Shown in pieces: positions 27,043-35,204 of a stretch of 64,000 bases of DNA. The notes under the pieces are model-generated. The model did no database searches and was not told the DNA's origin. It saw only the letters and a list, made by a program, of their open reading frames with translations. The DNA comes from Aurantibacter_A sp039941195 (GTDB lineage Bacteria > Bacteroidota > Bacteroidia > Flavobacteriales > Flavobacteriaceae). Positions within the stretch are counted from its first letter, which is position 1. The number at the start of each line of letters is the position of its first letter. The position numbers and the translations under genes are program-made. Location: positions 1-64,000 of the forward strand of contig NZ_JBDVFA010000086.1 in NCBI RefSeq assembly GCF_039941195.1, written 5' to 3'.

Positions 27043-27654
27043 ATGTTTTATTTTGCAATTGATATTCTCGGTACAATAGCGTTTGCTATCTCTGGAGTTT
27101 TGGTAGCTATGGAGAAAAAGCTTGACCTGTTTGGGGTTTTCATTATTGCTTTTGTTACTGCTGTAGGTGGTGGTACTTTAAGAGATATGCTTATTGGTAG
27201 TACGCCCGTTGCTTGGATGCAAAATACCACTTATATTTTGGTAATTATTGGAACCGTAGCTTTCACTATAATCTTTCGTAATTATTTAAAGTATTTTACA
27301 AAGTCACTTTTTTTGTTCGATACTATAGGCATTGGTTTATACACTTTAGTGGGAATTGAAAAGGGGTTGAGTATTGGATTGAATCCTCTTGTTTGTATTG
27401 CATTAGGTACTATGACCGCTAGCTTTGGGGGAGTGATTAGGGATATTCTTTGTAATGAAATTCCTGTTGTTTTTAGAAAAGAAATTTATGCTACAGCTTG
27501 TATTTTAGGCGGCAGTTCGTATTTCATACTTAGAGAATTACCAATAGAAAATACGTTCGCTTATATAGCAGCAATTGTCATTGTGATTGTAATTCGAATT
27601 TTAGCCGTGGTGTTTAAGATAGCCTTACCTAATATTTATAAAAGTAAAACTTGA
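27043..27654 (+). CDS. TRIC-type cation channel (UPF0126) protein
   Basis: A 203-residue membrane protein with seven helices built from two repeats of three. Each repeat carries the conserved loop: GGGTLRDMLIG near residue 46 and GGVIRDILCNE near residue 130. Structures of prokaryotic relatives show trimeric K+-permeable channels; an amino acid-linked role has also been proposed for some members, so transport is known only in general terms here. It is monocistronic. Confidence 0.85.
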   Translation: MFYFAIDILGTIAFAISGVLVAMEKKLDLFGVFIIAFVTAVGGGTLRDMLIGSTPVAWMQNTTYILVIIGTVAFTIIFRNYLKYFTKSLFLFDTIGIGLYTLVGIEKGLSIGLNPLVCIALGTMTASFGGVIRDILCNEIPVVFRKEIYATACILGGSSYFILRELPIENTFAYIAAIVIVIVIRILAVVFKIALPNIYKSKT

Positions 27655-27688
27655 AGTTGATCTTTAGTTCGTGTTTGGTAATGATCAA

Positions 27689-28405
27689 TTAGTCAATTAC
27701 TTCTGCTTTTTCAATATAAACATTAACCGATGGCCAATCGCCTTTACCAGTATCCACAGCGTTTATTTTATCTACGACATCCATTCCCGATATAACTTTT
27801 CCAAAGGGTGTATAATTTCCATCTAAATGATATGATCCTGGTTTGGTTACCACAATAAAAAACTCGTAAGGCGAAGCTAATTTATGTGGATTGTCATTTT
27901 CACTACTTGGCATTGAAAGTGTACCACGATGATGTTTATGGCCTTTTCTGGTATCCGGCGGAAGCAAATAACGACCAATCTCCCGTCTTTTTTTCGGTGT
28001 GGCTTCATCATCGGCATTACCGCCCTGAATTATAAAGTTTTTTACTATTCTATGAAATTGAGTATTGTCGAAATATCCTTTTCTGGTTAAGTAAATGAAA
28101 TTTGCTTTATGGTAAGGAACATTTTCAAATAATTGGATAATAAAACTGCCTAAACTAGTTGTTATTTTTACTTTGTTTTCTTTTAGTCCTTTTTGATAAT
28201 CGAAGAAAAACTGAATCGCATTTTCTTCATTAAGCACAAATTTTTCTTCTTCTAATTCTTCTGCAATTGTAGAATCCTTTTCAATGATTTCTTTATGCTG
28301 ATTTTTGGTTTTTATAGACGAATCTTTTTTATTGGATTCATCTTTGCAACCAACTAAAAAAAATAATGTTATTATTGTGGTTAATGCGATTTGTTTTAAG
28401 CTCAT
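27689..28405 (-). CDS. Cyclophilin-type peptidyl-prolyl isomerase lipoprotein
   Basis: A 238-residue lipoprotein with lipobox FLVGC (Cys20) and a Lys/Ser/Asp-rich linker. The cyclophilin domain covers about residues 80-236, with FHRIVKNFIIQGGN and GTLSMPSSENDNPHKLASPYEFFIV. The catalytic Arg lies in FHRIV. The role is proline isomerisation in folding of exported proteins. The start ATG overlaps the start of the divergent NUDIX gene within one CATG. Its -7 box lies inside that gene. Confidence 0.9.
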   Translation of the reverse strand: MSLKQIALTTIITLFFLVGCKDESNKKDSSIKTKNQHKEIIEKDSTIAEELEEEKFVLNEENAIQFFFDYQKGLKENKVKITTSLGSFIIQLFENVPYHKANFIYLTRKGYFDNTQFHRIVKNFIIQGGNADDEATPKKRREIGRYLLPPDTRKGHKHHRGTLSMPSSENDNPHKLASPYEFFIVVTKPGSYHLDGNYTPFGKVISGMDVVDKINAVDTGKGDWPSVNVYIEKAEVID

Positions 28406-29045
28406 GGACTTTAATTTGTTTTCAAAACAGGTATCAAAAATAAAAAATCTTCCATTACCCGGAGTTGACTCTCACTATAAAATGGTACCTGCATTTAGGG
28501 AAGAACTCATGAAAAGGAATCAAAATCTCAAGATTACTCCCAAAAGAGCAGGAGTAATGGCGCTTTTTTATCCTGATAGTCAAAATAGTACACATTTCTT
28601 ACTAATATTAAGAAAAACCTATAAAGGTGTGCACTCCAATCAAGTAGCTTTTCCAGGAGGGAAGGCAGAGGAAATTGATGAAAATATAATGATTACTGCA
28701 CTTCGAGAAACTGAAGAGGAAGTGGGTGTACCTACCGCCAGTATTAAGGTTATTAAAGAATTGACACAGGTGTATATTCCCCCCAGTAATTTTATGGTTT
28801 CGCCTTTTATTGGATTTTCTACCGGAGAAATTTCTTTCACATTACAGCAAGAAGAAGTAGAGAAAATTGTGGAAGTTCCTATTTTAGATTTATTGGATGA
28901 TAAAAAAATCTTTTCGAAAAAAATAACTACATCTTATGCTGTAGATGTAGACGTACCTGCCTTTAAATTAAATGGTTATACGGTTTGGGGGGCAACAGCT
29001 ATGATGTTAAGTGAAGTCAAAGACTTAATAAAACAAGTGATGTGA
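28404..29045 (+). CDS. NUDIX CoA pyrophosphatase
   Basis: I start at 28404 (MDFNLFSKQVSKIKN, 213 residues); the longer frame from 28305 is antisense to the cyclophilin signal peptide. The protein has the CoA-hydrolase-type upstream motif VHSNQVAFPGGK and the NUDIX box GKAEEIDENIMITALRETEEEVGV, with the REtEEEvG core present. YeaB/NudL-type enzymes cleave CoA to phosphopantetheine and adenosine bisphosphate. Next in line, 43 bases on, is the acyltransferase gene, perhaps in the same transcript. Confidence 0.87.
   Translation: MDFNLFSKQVSKIKNLPLPGVDSHYKMVPAFREELMKRNQNLKITPKRAGVMALFYPDSQNSTHFLLILRKTYKGVHSNQVAFPGGKAEEIDENIMITALRETEEEVGVPTASIKVIKELTQVYIPPSNFMVSPFIGFSTGEISFTLQQEEVEKIVEVPILDLLDDKKIFSKKITTSYAVDVDVPAFKLNGYTVWGATAMMLSEVKDLIKQVM
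28435..28442 (-). promoter_or_regulatory. -7 box of the cyclophilin gene inside the NUDIX gene
   Basis: CAAAAATA on the plus strand reads TATTTTTG on the minus strand, matching TAnnTTTG, and would start a transcript about 26 bases before the cyclophilin ATG. It lies within NUDIX codons 11-13. Confidence 0.35.
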
Positions 29046-29088
29046 GCATCTTATTTTGTAAATTCGACGGTTCAAATTAAATGTCTAA

Positions 29089-29895
29089 ATGAGTATATTC
29101 AAGGAAAATCCTTTTGGTCATATTCTTTTTATAAAGAAGTTCTTAATACGTGTATTAGGCTTAATTACGCATCAGCGTTATAAAAGATTTAATACGTTAG
29201 AGATTGAGGGTTCTGAAATAATAAGAAACTTACCGGAAAGGAATGTTCTTTTTGTTAGCAACCACCAAACTTATTTTGCAGATGTTGTAGCAATGTTTCA
29301 TGTTTTTAATGCAAGTTTAAAAGGGCGTGACGATAATATTAAACGCATCTCTTATATTTTGCAACCAAAGCTAAATGTGTATTATGTTGCTGCCGCAGAA
29401 ACCATGAAAAAGAGTCTTTTTACCAAGGCCTTGGCTTATGCAGGAGCCGTAAGTGTGGAACGAACTTGGCGGTCTCATGGAAAAGATGTGAAGAGACAAG
29501 TTAAGATGACTGATATTTCTAGAATTGGTATGGCTTTAGAAGATGGTTGGGTTATTACTTTTCCACAAGGTACAACCACACCTTGGAAACCTTTAAGAAA
29601 AGGTACAGCACATATTATTAAAAAGTATAAGCCGGTGGTGGTGCCAGTTGTTATAGATGGTTTCCGTAGATCATTTGATAAAAAAGGACTGCGCATAAAG
29701 AAAAAAGGAATTTTACAATCATTAGTGATTAAAGAGCCGTTGGAAATTGATTATGACAATGAGAGTAACGAAGAAATTATTGAAAAACTCGAATATGCCA
29801 TAGAGCAACATCCTTCGTTCTTAAAAGTTATTCCTAAGGAAGAAATTGCCGAATATGAGGCATTAAATCAAAAACGTAGGTTTAGAAAGCACTAA
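29089..29895 (+). CDS. 1-acylglycerol-3-phosphate acyltransferase-like protein
   Basis: A 268-residue PlsC-family protein that should transfer an acyl chain in phospholipid synthesis at the inner membrane. The catalytic motif reads SNHQTYFADVV near residue 62, with five residues between His and Asp instead of the usual four (HX4D). The second block is FPQGTTTPWKP near residue 160, where the canonical FPEGT has Gln instead of Glu. KPVVVPVVIDGFRRSFDKKG gives the P-block. The variant motifs suggest a specialised subfamily. Confidence 0.8.
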   Translation: MSIFKENPFGHILFIKKFLIRVLGLITHQRYKRFNTLEIEGSEIIRNLPERNVLFVSNHQTYFADVVAMFHVFNASLKGRDDNIKRISYILQPKLNVYYVAAAETMKKSLFTKALAYAGAVSVERTWRSHGKDVKRQVKMTDISRIGMALEDGWVITFPQGTTTPWKPLRKGTAHIIKKYKPVVVPVVIDGFRRSFDKKGLRIKKKGILQSLVIKEPLEIDYDNESNEEIIEKLEYAIEQHPSFLKVIPKEEIAEYEALNQKRRFRKH

Positions 29896-30545
29896 ACTTC
29901 AAGCCTTTTTAATTCTTTGTGGTTCTTTTTTAGTTTTCTCAAGAGGAGACCATATAGTAAAAAGTAAATTGCTCCGATAATTAAGGGCATTATTAAAGCC
30001 ATGGCCAAATACACTCCAATTAGTAATTTCTTCAATTTTTCTGGCTCCATTTCCATAAACTCATCATATCCAAATGCTTCAGCAAGGGCTGTTAAATCGG
30101 AAGTAAGGTATATGCCAAAAGCGAAGGAAACCATGGTTATGAAAATTAACGATAGCGAAAAAATAACGTAGTACTTTACAGTTTTTCTCGTCTTTATAAT
30201 ATTATCCATTAAGTTCTTAGCATTATCTAATACTGAGATTTCCTTATAGCGCTTATAGAATTCAAAAATGAAATACGCTACAACAGTATATTGTATTATA
30301 GTTAAACCAATAACCCAATACCTTAGACCAACACTATCATATACCGCCATCTGGTTCTGAGCTTGAGGTAGAAAGTACAGTAAATGGGGTAATATAAATT
30401 CTAAAATACTAATGATCATTATCCACTTGACTATGGAAGAAGATTTCTTCCATATCATGGTATGAAGTTCATTATACGACAGTTTAGGAAGATCCTCTTC
30501 CTTTTTCTGCCAGTCTTTTTTAAGTAGTTCCAGTTCGTCCATCAT
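29892..30545 (-). CDS. Membrane partner of the upstream sigma factor
   Basis: A 217-residue protein with a charged cytoplasmic N-terminus (DELELLKKDWQKKEEDLPKLSYNELHTMIWKKS) and four membrane helices (about residues 38-58, 73-97, 125-145 and 168-190). It follows the ECF sigma gene by four bases. In Bacteroidota the gene after such a sigma factor is often an anti-sigma factor or an associated membrane protein, but the anti-sigma zinc motif is absent. The function is inferred from position only. Its end overlaps the acyltransferase gene by four bases on the opposite strand. Confidence 0.6.
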   Translation of the reverse strand: MMDELELLKKDWQKKEEDLPKLSYNELHTMIWKKSSSIVKWIMIISILEFILPHLLYFLPQAQNQMAVYDSVGLRYWVIGLTIIQYTVVAYFIFEFYKRYKEISVLDNAKNLMDNIIKTRKTVKYYVIFSLSLIFITMVSFAFGIYLTSDLTALAEAFGYDEFMEMEPEKLKKLLIGVYLAMALIMPLIIGAIYFLLYGLLLRKLKKNHKELKRLEV

Positions 30546-30549
30546 AATT

Positions 30550-31044
30550 TTATGGATTTAATATGGTTCTCAATTTATTCTTAATTCGGTTCATCTTTAC
30601 GCGCGCATTTACTTCGGTTATACCCAATGTTTCACTGATTTCACTATAATTTTTATCTTCTAAATAAAGAAAAACAAGTGCTTTATCAATGTCTCCTAAT
30701 TGTTTTACTGCCTTATACATCAACTTTAATTGTTGTTCTTCAGTCTCATCATATTCGTCGGCTTTAATTTTAAAAATTACTGATTCGTAATCTTGTGTTT
30801 TTATACTTCTTTTAGATTTGCGATAAAGGGTAATGGCGGTGTTCAACGCCACACGATACATCCAAGTACTAAACTTAGACTCGCCTCTAAATTTCGGGTA
30901 TGCTTTCCATAGTTGAATTGTAATTTCTTGAAACAAGTCATTGTGCGAATCACGATCATTGGTGTACAGGGTACACACCTTATGAACAATATTCTGATTG
31001 CTCTCAAGGTCTGTCACAAATTGATGTTCCAGTTCTTTATTCAC
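30550..31044 (-). CDS. ECF-type RNA polymerase sigma factor
   Basis: A 164-residue sigma-70 family protein. Region 2 lies at about residues 10-80, with the polymerase-binding helix SHNDLFQEITIQLWKAYPKF and the -10-recognition region FSTWMYRVALNTAI. Region 4 lies at about 110-160, with YLEDKNYSEISETLGITEVNARVKM as the helix-turn-helix. It is co-transcribed with the membrane protein that follows, and is likely auto-regulated, which I infer from the layout. Confidence 0.9.
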   Translation of the reverse strand: MNKELEHQFVTDLESNQNIVHKVCTLYTNDRDSHNDLFQEITIQLWKAYPKFRGESKFSTWMYRVALNTAITLYRKSKRSIKTQDYESVIFKIKADEYDETEEQQLKLMYKAVKQLGDIDKALVFLYLEDKNYSEISETLGITEVNARVKMNRIKNKLRTILNP

Positions 31045-31245
31045 GTATTAGAAGGTGGTTGTTACTGGTTAGTAGACAAATTTTGCTTTTTGTTACATAT
31101 TTAATTCTTCAATGCTAAAATTTCATTACATAAAAATATATAATATGCTATTCCGTTTTCTTCAAGGTTAGTTATGTAGCTTCTAAACAGTTGATAAAGA
31201 TAGCAAAAACAACAACTTTTAGATTTCTTTACGGCGAGTATAACG

Positions 31246-31253
31246 TACTTTTG
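31246..31253 (+). promoter_or_regulatory. -7 box of the NDH-2 gene
   Basis: TACTTTTG matches TAnnTTTG. Using the rnpB spacing (start five bases after the box), transcription would begin at about 31258, after the first ATG at 31255 and three bases before the ATG at 31261. No -33 TTG is seen at the usual distance. Confidence 0.35.
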
Positions 31254-31260
31254 TATGATT

Positions 31261-32562
31261 ATGATAAACGAATGTGATTTGAATATACCGAAGTCAGGCC
31301 TGCCAAGAGTGGTAATAATTGGTGGGGGCTTTGGAGGGGTCTCTTTGGCAAAAGAACTTAGAGATCAAGAGGTGCAGGTGGTATTGATAGATAAACATAA
31401 TTACCATACGTTTCAACCTCTTTTATATCAGGTGTCTACAGGTGGTCTTGAGCCAGATTCTATTGCTTATCCTTTGCGTAAAATATTACAAGATTCTCCG
31501 AATAATTATTTTCGTCTTGCGGAAGTGTTAGAAATTAAACCAGAAGAAAATAGCGTTGAAACTGATATAGGTGAAATCGGATATGATTATTTAGTATTGG
31601 CTACTGGTTCAAAGACAAATTTCTTTGGAAATACCAATATTGAAAAAAATGCAATGGCGATGAAGACTGTACCACAAAGTCTTAATCTGCGTAGTTTAAT
31701 ATTAGAAAATTTCGAAGATGCTCTACTTACCGATGATTTAAATAAACGGGAAGCATTAATGAACTTTGTAATTGTTGGAGGTGGGCCCACAGGTGTGGAA
31801 TTGGCAGGTGCATTGGCTGAAATAAAGAAAGGTATTTTACCTAAAGATTATCCAGATTTGGATACTCGTATTGCGCAAATTAATCTAATTCAAGGTAGTG
31901 ATCGGTTGTTGGCTACAATGAGTGAGCCAGCATCGAAAAAGGCAGAAATATTCCTTAAAAAATTAGGAGTAAATGTTTACAAAAATATGCGTGTTACTGA
32001 TTATGACGGATATAATGTTTCAACCAATGTAGATGATAGTTTCGAAGCGGCCACATTAATATGGGCGGCTGGGGTGCAAGGAGCAACGATAAAAGGCTTA
32101 AATGCCGAAGATATTATTGTTAGGGGTAACCGTGTGAAAGTTGATGAATTTAATAAAGTAATCGGATTTGATAATGTTTTTGCAATAGGTGATATTGCTA
32201 TAATGCAATCTAAAAATGAACCATACGGACACCCGATGGTAGCGCAACCGGCTATGCAGCAAGGAAGACATCTGGGGGCTAATATATTACGTTTGTTAAG
32301 CAAGAAAGCGCTTGTTCCTTTTAAATATAATGATAAGGGATCCATGGCTACTGTAGGAAGAAATAAAGCAGTAGTAGACATGAAAAAGTTTAAATTTCAA
32401 GGTGTATTTGCGTGGTTTGTTTGGATGTTTGTACACCTATTTTTCTTAATAGGATTTAGAAACCGCGTGGTTGTATTTGTTAATTGGGTGTACAATTATG
32501 TGCGATTTGATCGAGAAGCACGATTAATTATTCGTCCTTATAAAAAGAATAAAGGGTTATAG
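31261..32562 (+). CDS. Type II NADH dehydrogenase-like FAD oxidoreductase
   Basis: A 433-residue protein from the ATG at 31261; the ATG at 31255 adds two residues but would be upstream of the predicted transcript start. The FAD site RVVIIGGGFGGVSLA is at about residues 16-30 and the NAD site NFVIVGGGPTGVELAG at about 168-183. FAIGDIA near 310 binds FAD. The C-terminal amphipathic and hydrophobic segment (GVFAWFVWMFVHLFFLIGF, about 380) anchors it at the membrane. The role is NADH:quinone oxidoreduction without proton pumping. Confidence 0.9.
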   Translation: MINECDLNIPKSGLPRVVIIGGGFGGVSLAKELRDQEVQVVLIDKHNYHTFQPLLYQVSTGGLEPDSIAYPLRKILQDSPNNYFRLAEVLEIKPEENSVETDIGEIGYDYLVLATGSKTNFFGNTNIEKNAMAMKTVPQSLNLRSLILENFEDALLTDDLNKREALMNFVIVGGGPTGVELAGALAEIKKGILPKDYPDLDTRIAQINLIQGSDRLLATMSEPASKKAEIFLKKLGVNVYKNMRVTDYDGYNVSTNVDDSFEAATLIWAAGVQGATIKGLNAEDIIVRGNRVKVDEFNKVIGFDNVFAIGDIAIMQSKNEPYGHPMVAQPAMQQGRHLGANILRLLSKKALVPFKYNDKGSMATVGRNKAVVDMKKFKFQGVFAWFVWMFVHLFFLIGFRNRVVVFVNWVYNYVRFDREARLIIRPYKKNKGL

Positions 32563-33237
32563 GGTTTTAGATTCAGTAATCAAATTTTCTTTTATTATTC
32601 CAATGACCATTAATAATTGAGCAAGTCCATAAATTCCCATTACTAAAATACGAGCGTAGGGAATATCACTCTTAAATTTTGTAATGGCTAAAATACTGTT
32701 TGATAGCATAAATAGCAGTGAGCCAGCTAATACATAGATATAACTGTTATTGGTCATAGAATCATCCCGTACATACGCGAAAAGAATCATTATCATTAAT
32801 ACAATTATATAAACAGCAACAGGAATGGCTAAATTATATAGCGAATCTCTTAAATATAAAAGTAGCGCCATTACATAACCTAATAATACAAACAGGGGTG
32901 CTATAATGCCAATCTCCTTATTTCGTGACCTAGAGAATTGAAGGGCATAAAAGATGTGTCCGATAAGAAAAGCTAAAACTCCAAAAATAAATAGCGGTTC
33001 AGATACTCTAGCGTAAATAAGAATAACGTCACCAAGTATACCACAAGACAATGCAGCGGCTACTAGATTTTTAGTACGTTTATCAACGTTTTGAATTAAT
33101 AAAAAAACTAAAATTGAACCTACAACTAAAGGTTTTGAAAATATACGATACGACCACCATTCTGAATTGGAGATTAAAACAAGCTCAATTAATAAAATAA
33201 CAGCAAAACACCAGAGAAATGGAATAAGTTTCTTCAT
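32557..33237 (-). CDS. YhhN/lysoplasmalogenase-like membrane protein, copy A
   Basis: A 226-residue protein with about eight hydrophobic helices, matching the YhhN family related to TMEM86, where eukaryotic members are lysoplasmalogenases. It contains the repeated family pattern KPLVVGSILVF, GDVILIYARVSEPLFIFGVLAFLIGHIFYALQF and NSYIYVLAGSLLFMLSNSILAI. Bacterial function is not proven. Copy B lies upstream in the same direction with closely similar sequence. Its end overlaps the NDH-2 end by six bases. Confidence 0.85.
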   Translation of the reverse strand: MKKLIPFLWCFAVILLIELVLISNSEWWSYRIFSKPLVVGSILVFLLIQNVDKRTKNLVAAALSCGILGDVILIYARVSEPLFIFGVLAFLIGHIFYALQFSRSRNKEIGIIAPLFVLLGYVMALLLYLRDSLYNLAIPVAVYIIVLMIMILFAYVRDDSMTNNSYIYVLAGSLLFMLSNSILAITKFKSDIPYARILVMGIYGLAQLLMVIGIIKENLITESKTL

Positions 33238-33423
33238 ATTCAGTTAATGCAATAAAGCCAAATATATTTAAACTTTTACGTTACTGAAAATATTAGTTTT
33301 AAGTGCTCGATAGAATAAGATTCTTGAGGTTTATATTTATTAAGAGTTACTAATTTTTTGGTTTAATCTTAAATTGAAACTTTAAAAAACCTCTTGCTTA
33401 ATCTAATAAATTAATTCCTTCAA

Positions 33424-34122
33424 TTAAATAGAATATTCATCTTGGAGATTTTTCATTTTGGTATTTAATGCACCCTTTAAAATACCTACAATAACTAAGA
33501 GTTGTGCGCTTGAATAAAAGGCCATTACTAAAATTCTCGAAAAAGGAATATCGCTTTTAAATCTAGTTATAGCTAAAATACTATCAGAAAACATAAACAG
33601 AAAGGTGCCAGAAAGCACATAAATATAACTGTTATTCGTTAATGAGTCATTTCTTAAATAAGCAAATAGTATCATAATTAAATGTGCAGAAATATAAATT
33701 GCTACAGGTATAGCAAAATCATTTAAAGAATCGTGTAAATAAAGGTATACAGAGGCAGCATAAAAAAATAATACTAGCGTAGGGGCTATAATACCTAACT
33801 CTTTATTTCTACTCCTAGAAAATTGAATAGCATACATAAGGTGTGTGGTGAAAAAAGCTAATAAACCTCCATAAAATAAAGACTCATAAATTTCATCATA
33901 AATCAATAATAAATCGCCTATAAGCGAACAGAAAAGTGCAGTTGAAACAAATATTCTAGTTTTGCGATCAACTTTTTGTAGTAGAAAAAAAATAATCATA
34001 GAAACCATAATCAATGGTTTCGAAATAAATCTATATGACAGTAATTCGGGGTTGTCCACAACTATTAATTCAATGAGAACAATAATCATATAACTCCAAA
34101 GAAAAGGTTTTAAATGCTTCAT
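33424..34122 (-). CDS. YhhN/lysoplasmalogenase-like membrane protein, copy B
   Basis: A paralogue of copy A. I choose the ATG at 34122 (MKHLKPFLWSYM, 232 residues), which aligns with the MKKLIPFLWCF start of copy A; the longer frame adds seven residues. Shared segments include SRSRNKE and IISAP-type loops, NSYIYVLSG and the SILAITRFKSDIP end. Tandem copies arose by duplication. Whether both are active is unknown. A 187-base gap separates the copies and holds no clear feature. Confidence 0.83.
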   Translation of the reverse strand: MKHLKPFLWSYMIIVLIELIVVDNPELLSYRFISKPLIMVSMIIFFLLQKVDRKTRIFVSTALFCSLIGDLLLIYDEIYESLFYGGLLAFFTTHLMYAIQFSRSRNKELGIIAPTLVLFFYAASVYLYLHDSLNDFAIPVAIYISAHLIMILFAYLRNDSLTNNSYIYVLSGTFLFMFSDSILAITRFKSDIPFSRILVMAFYSSAQLLVIVGILKGALNTKMKNLQDEYSI

Positions 34123-34160
34123 GGGAAACTTAGTTGGGGACACAAAAGCAGCAAATATAT

Positions 34161-35063
34161 TTATTCTTTTTTTCTTGGATGAAAATTATTTAACACATCT
34201 TCTAAATGAGTTTTATCTACGTGCATATAAACCTCCGTTGTTGTAATACTCTCATGGCCCAACATCTGTTGAATAGCTCTAAGATCAGCACCATTCTGAA
34301 GTAGGTGAGTAGCAAAAGAATGTCGAAATGTATGTGGACTTATGTTTTTTTTAAGTCCGATTTTTTCAGCTAATTGTTTAATAATTGTAAAGACCATTGC
34401 CCTCGTTAGTTGCTTGCCTCTTCGATTTAAAAATAGAATGTCTTCAAAATCTTTTTGTACTTTTTGATGTACACGAACTTCCTTGCGATAAATAGTAATG
34501 TATTTCTTATTTACTTTACTAATCGGTACAAACCGTTGTTTATCACCCTTACCGGTTACTTTAATAAAATCTTCTTCAAAGTATAAATCTGACAAGCGTA
34601 AATTAATAAGTTCGGATACCCGCAAACCGCAACCATAAAGTGTCTCTAGCATGGCTCTATTTCTTTCTCCTTCTGGTTTAGATAAGTCAATACTGTCAAT
34701 TAAATCATTTATTTCATCTTCAGAAAGTGTGTCAGGTAGTTTGCGACCTATTTTAGGAGATTCAATTAAGTCCATTGGATTGTCCACTCTGTAATCTTCA
34801 AAAACCATATAGCTAAAAAAGCTTTTTAACCCAGAAATAATTCGTGCTTGCGAACGTGGATTTACTTTTTTAGCAATTTCATAAATAAACTGTTGAACTA
34901 TTGATTTATTAATTTTTTCCGGAGACTCATCTAAATTGTGTTCTTCTAAATACCCTATTAATTTTTCAATATCTAAAATGTAATTCTTAATTGAATTATT
35001 GGCTAAACCTCTTTCAATCTTTAAGTAATGTTCAAAGTCTTTTAAGGCTGCTTTCCATTTCAT
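34161..35063 (-). CDS. xerD: Tyrosine recombinase XerD/XerC type
   Basis: A 300-residue recombinase, the full length for Xer. The SAM-like N-terminal domain (about 1-90) is followed by the catalytic domain with Arg in GCGLRVSELINL (about residue 149), Lys in the beta-hairpin VTGKGDKQRF, HTFRHSFATHLL (His and Arg), LGHESITTTEVY with the second His and the nucleophile Tyr near 279. This is the chromosomal dimer-resolution type rather than a phage integrase. Flanking genes are core genes and no attachment site is seen. A TACCTTTA box ends five bases from the ATG. Confidence 0.92.
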   Translation of the reverse strand: MKWKAALKDFEHYLKIERGLANNSIKNYILDIEKLIGYLEEHNLDESPEKINKSIVQQFIYEIAKKVNPRSQARIISGLKSFFSYMVFEDYRVDNPMDLIESPKIGRKLPDTLSEDEINDLIDSIDLSKPEGERNRAMLETLYGCGLRVSELINLRLSDLYFEEDFIKVTGKGDKQRFVPISKVNKKYITIYRKEVRVHQKVQKDFEDILFLNRRGKQLTRAMVFTIIKQLAEKIGLKKNISPHTFRHSFATHLLQNGADLRAIQQMLGHESITTTEVYMHVDKTHLEDVLNNFHPRKKE

Positions 35064-35204
35064 TTTGTAAAGGTAGCGAATGAAATAATTATTTTATATC
35101 GCGTTAAAATTCAAATTATTAGGTGTTTATGTAATGTGGTATGAAGATTGTATAGTTGGTTATTGACTATAAAACACACATAAAATTTTAAACACTACAT
35201 TATT

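Noticed and set aside
28305..28403. N-terminal extension of the NUDIX gene
   Set aside because: It is antisense to the cyclophilin signal peptide, and the family normally starts at the MDFN-type residue at 28404.
31045..31254. Possible tRNA or small RNA between the sigma gene and NDH-2
   Set aside because: No cloverleaf, T-loop GGTTCGAATCC-like sequence or strong hairpin was found.
34161..35063. xerD as the integrase of a mobile element
   Set aside because: Full-length chromosomal Xer type, core genes on both sides, no attachment repeats or tRNA nearby.
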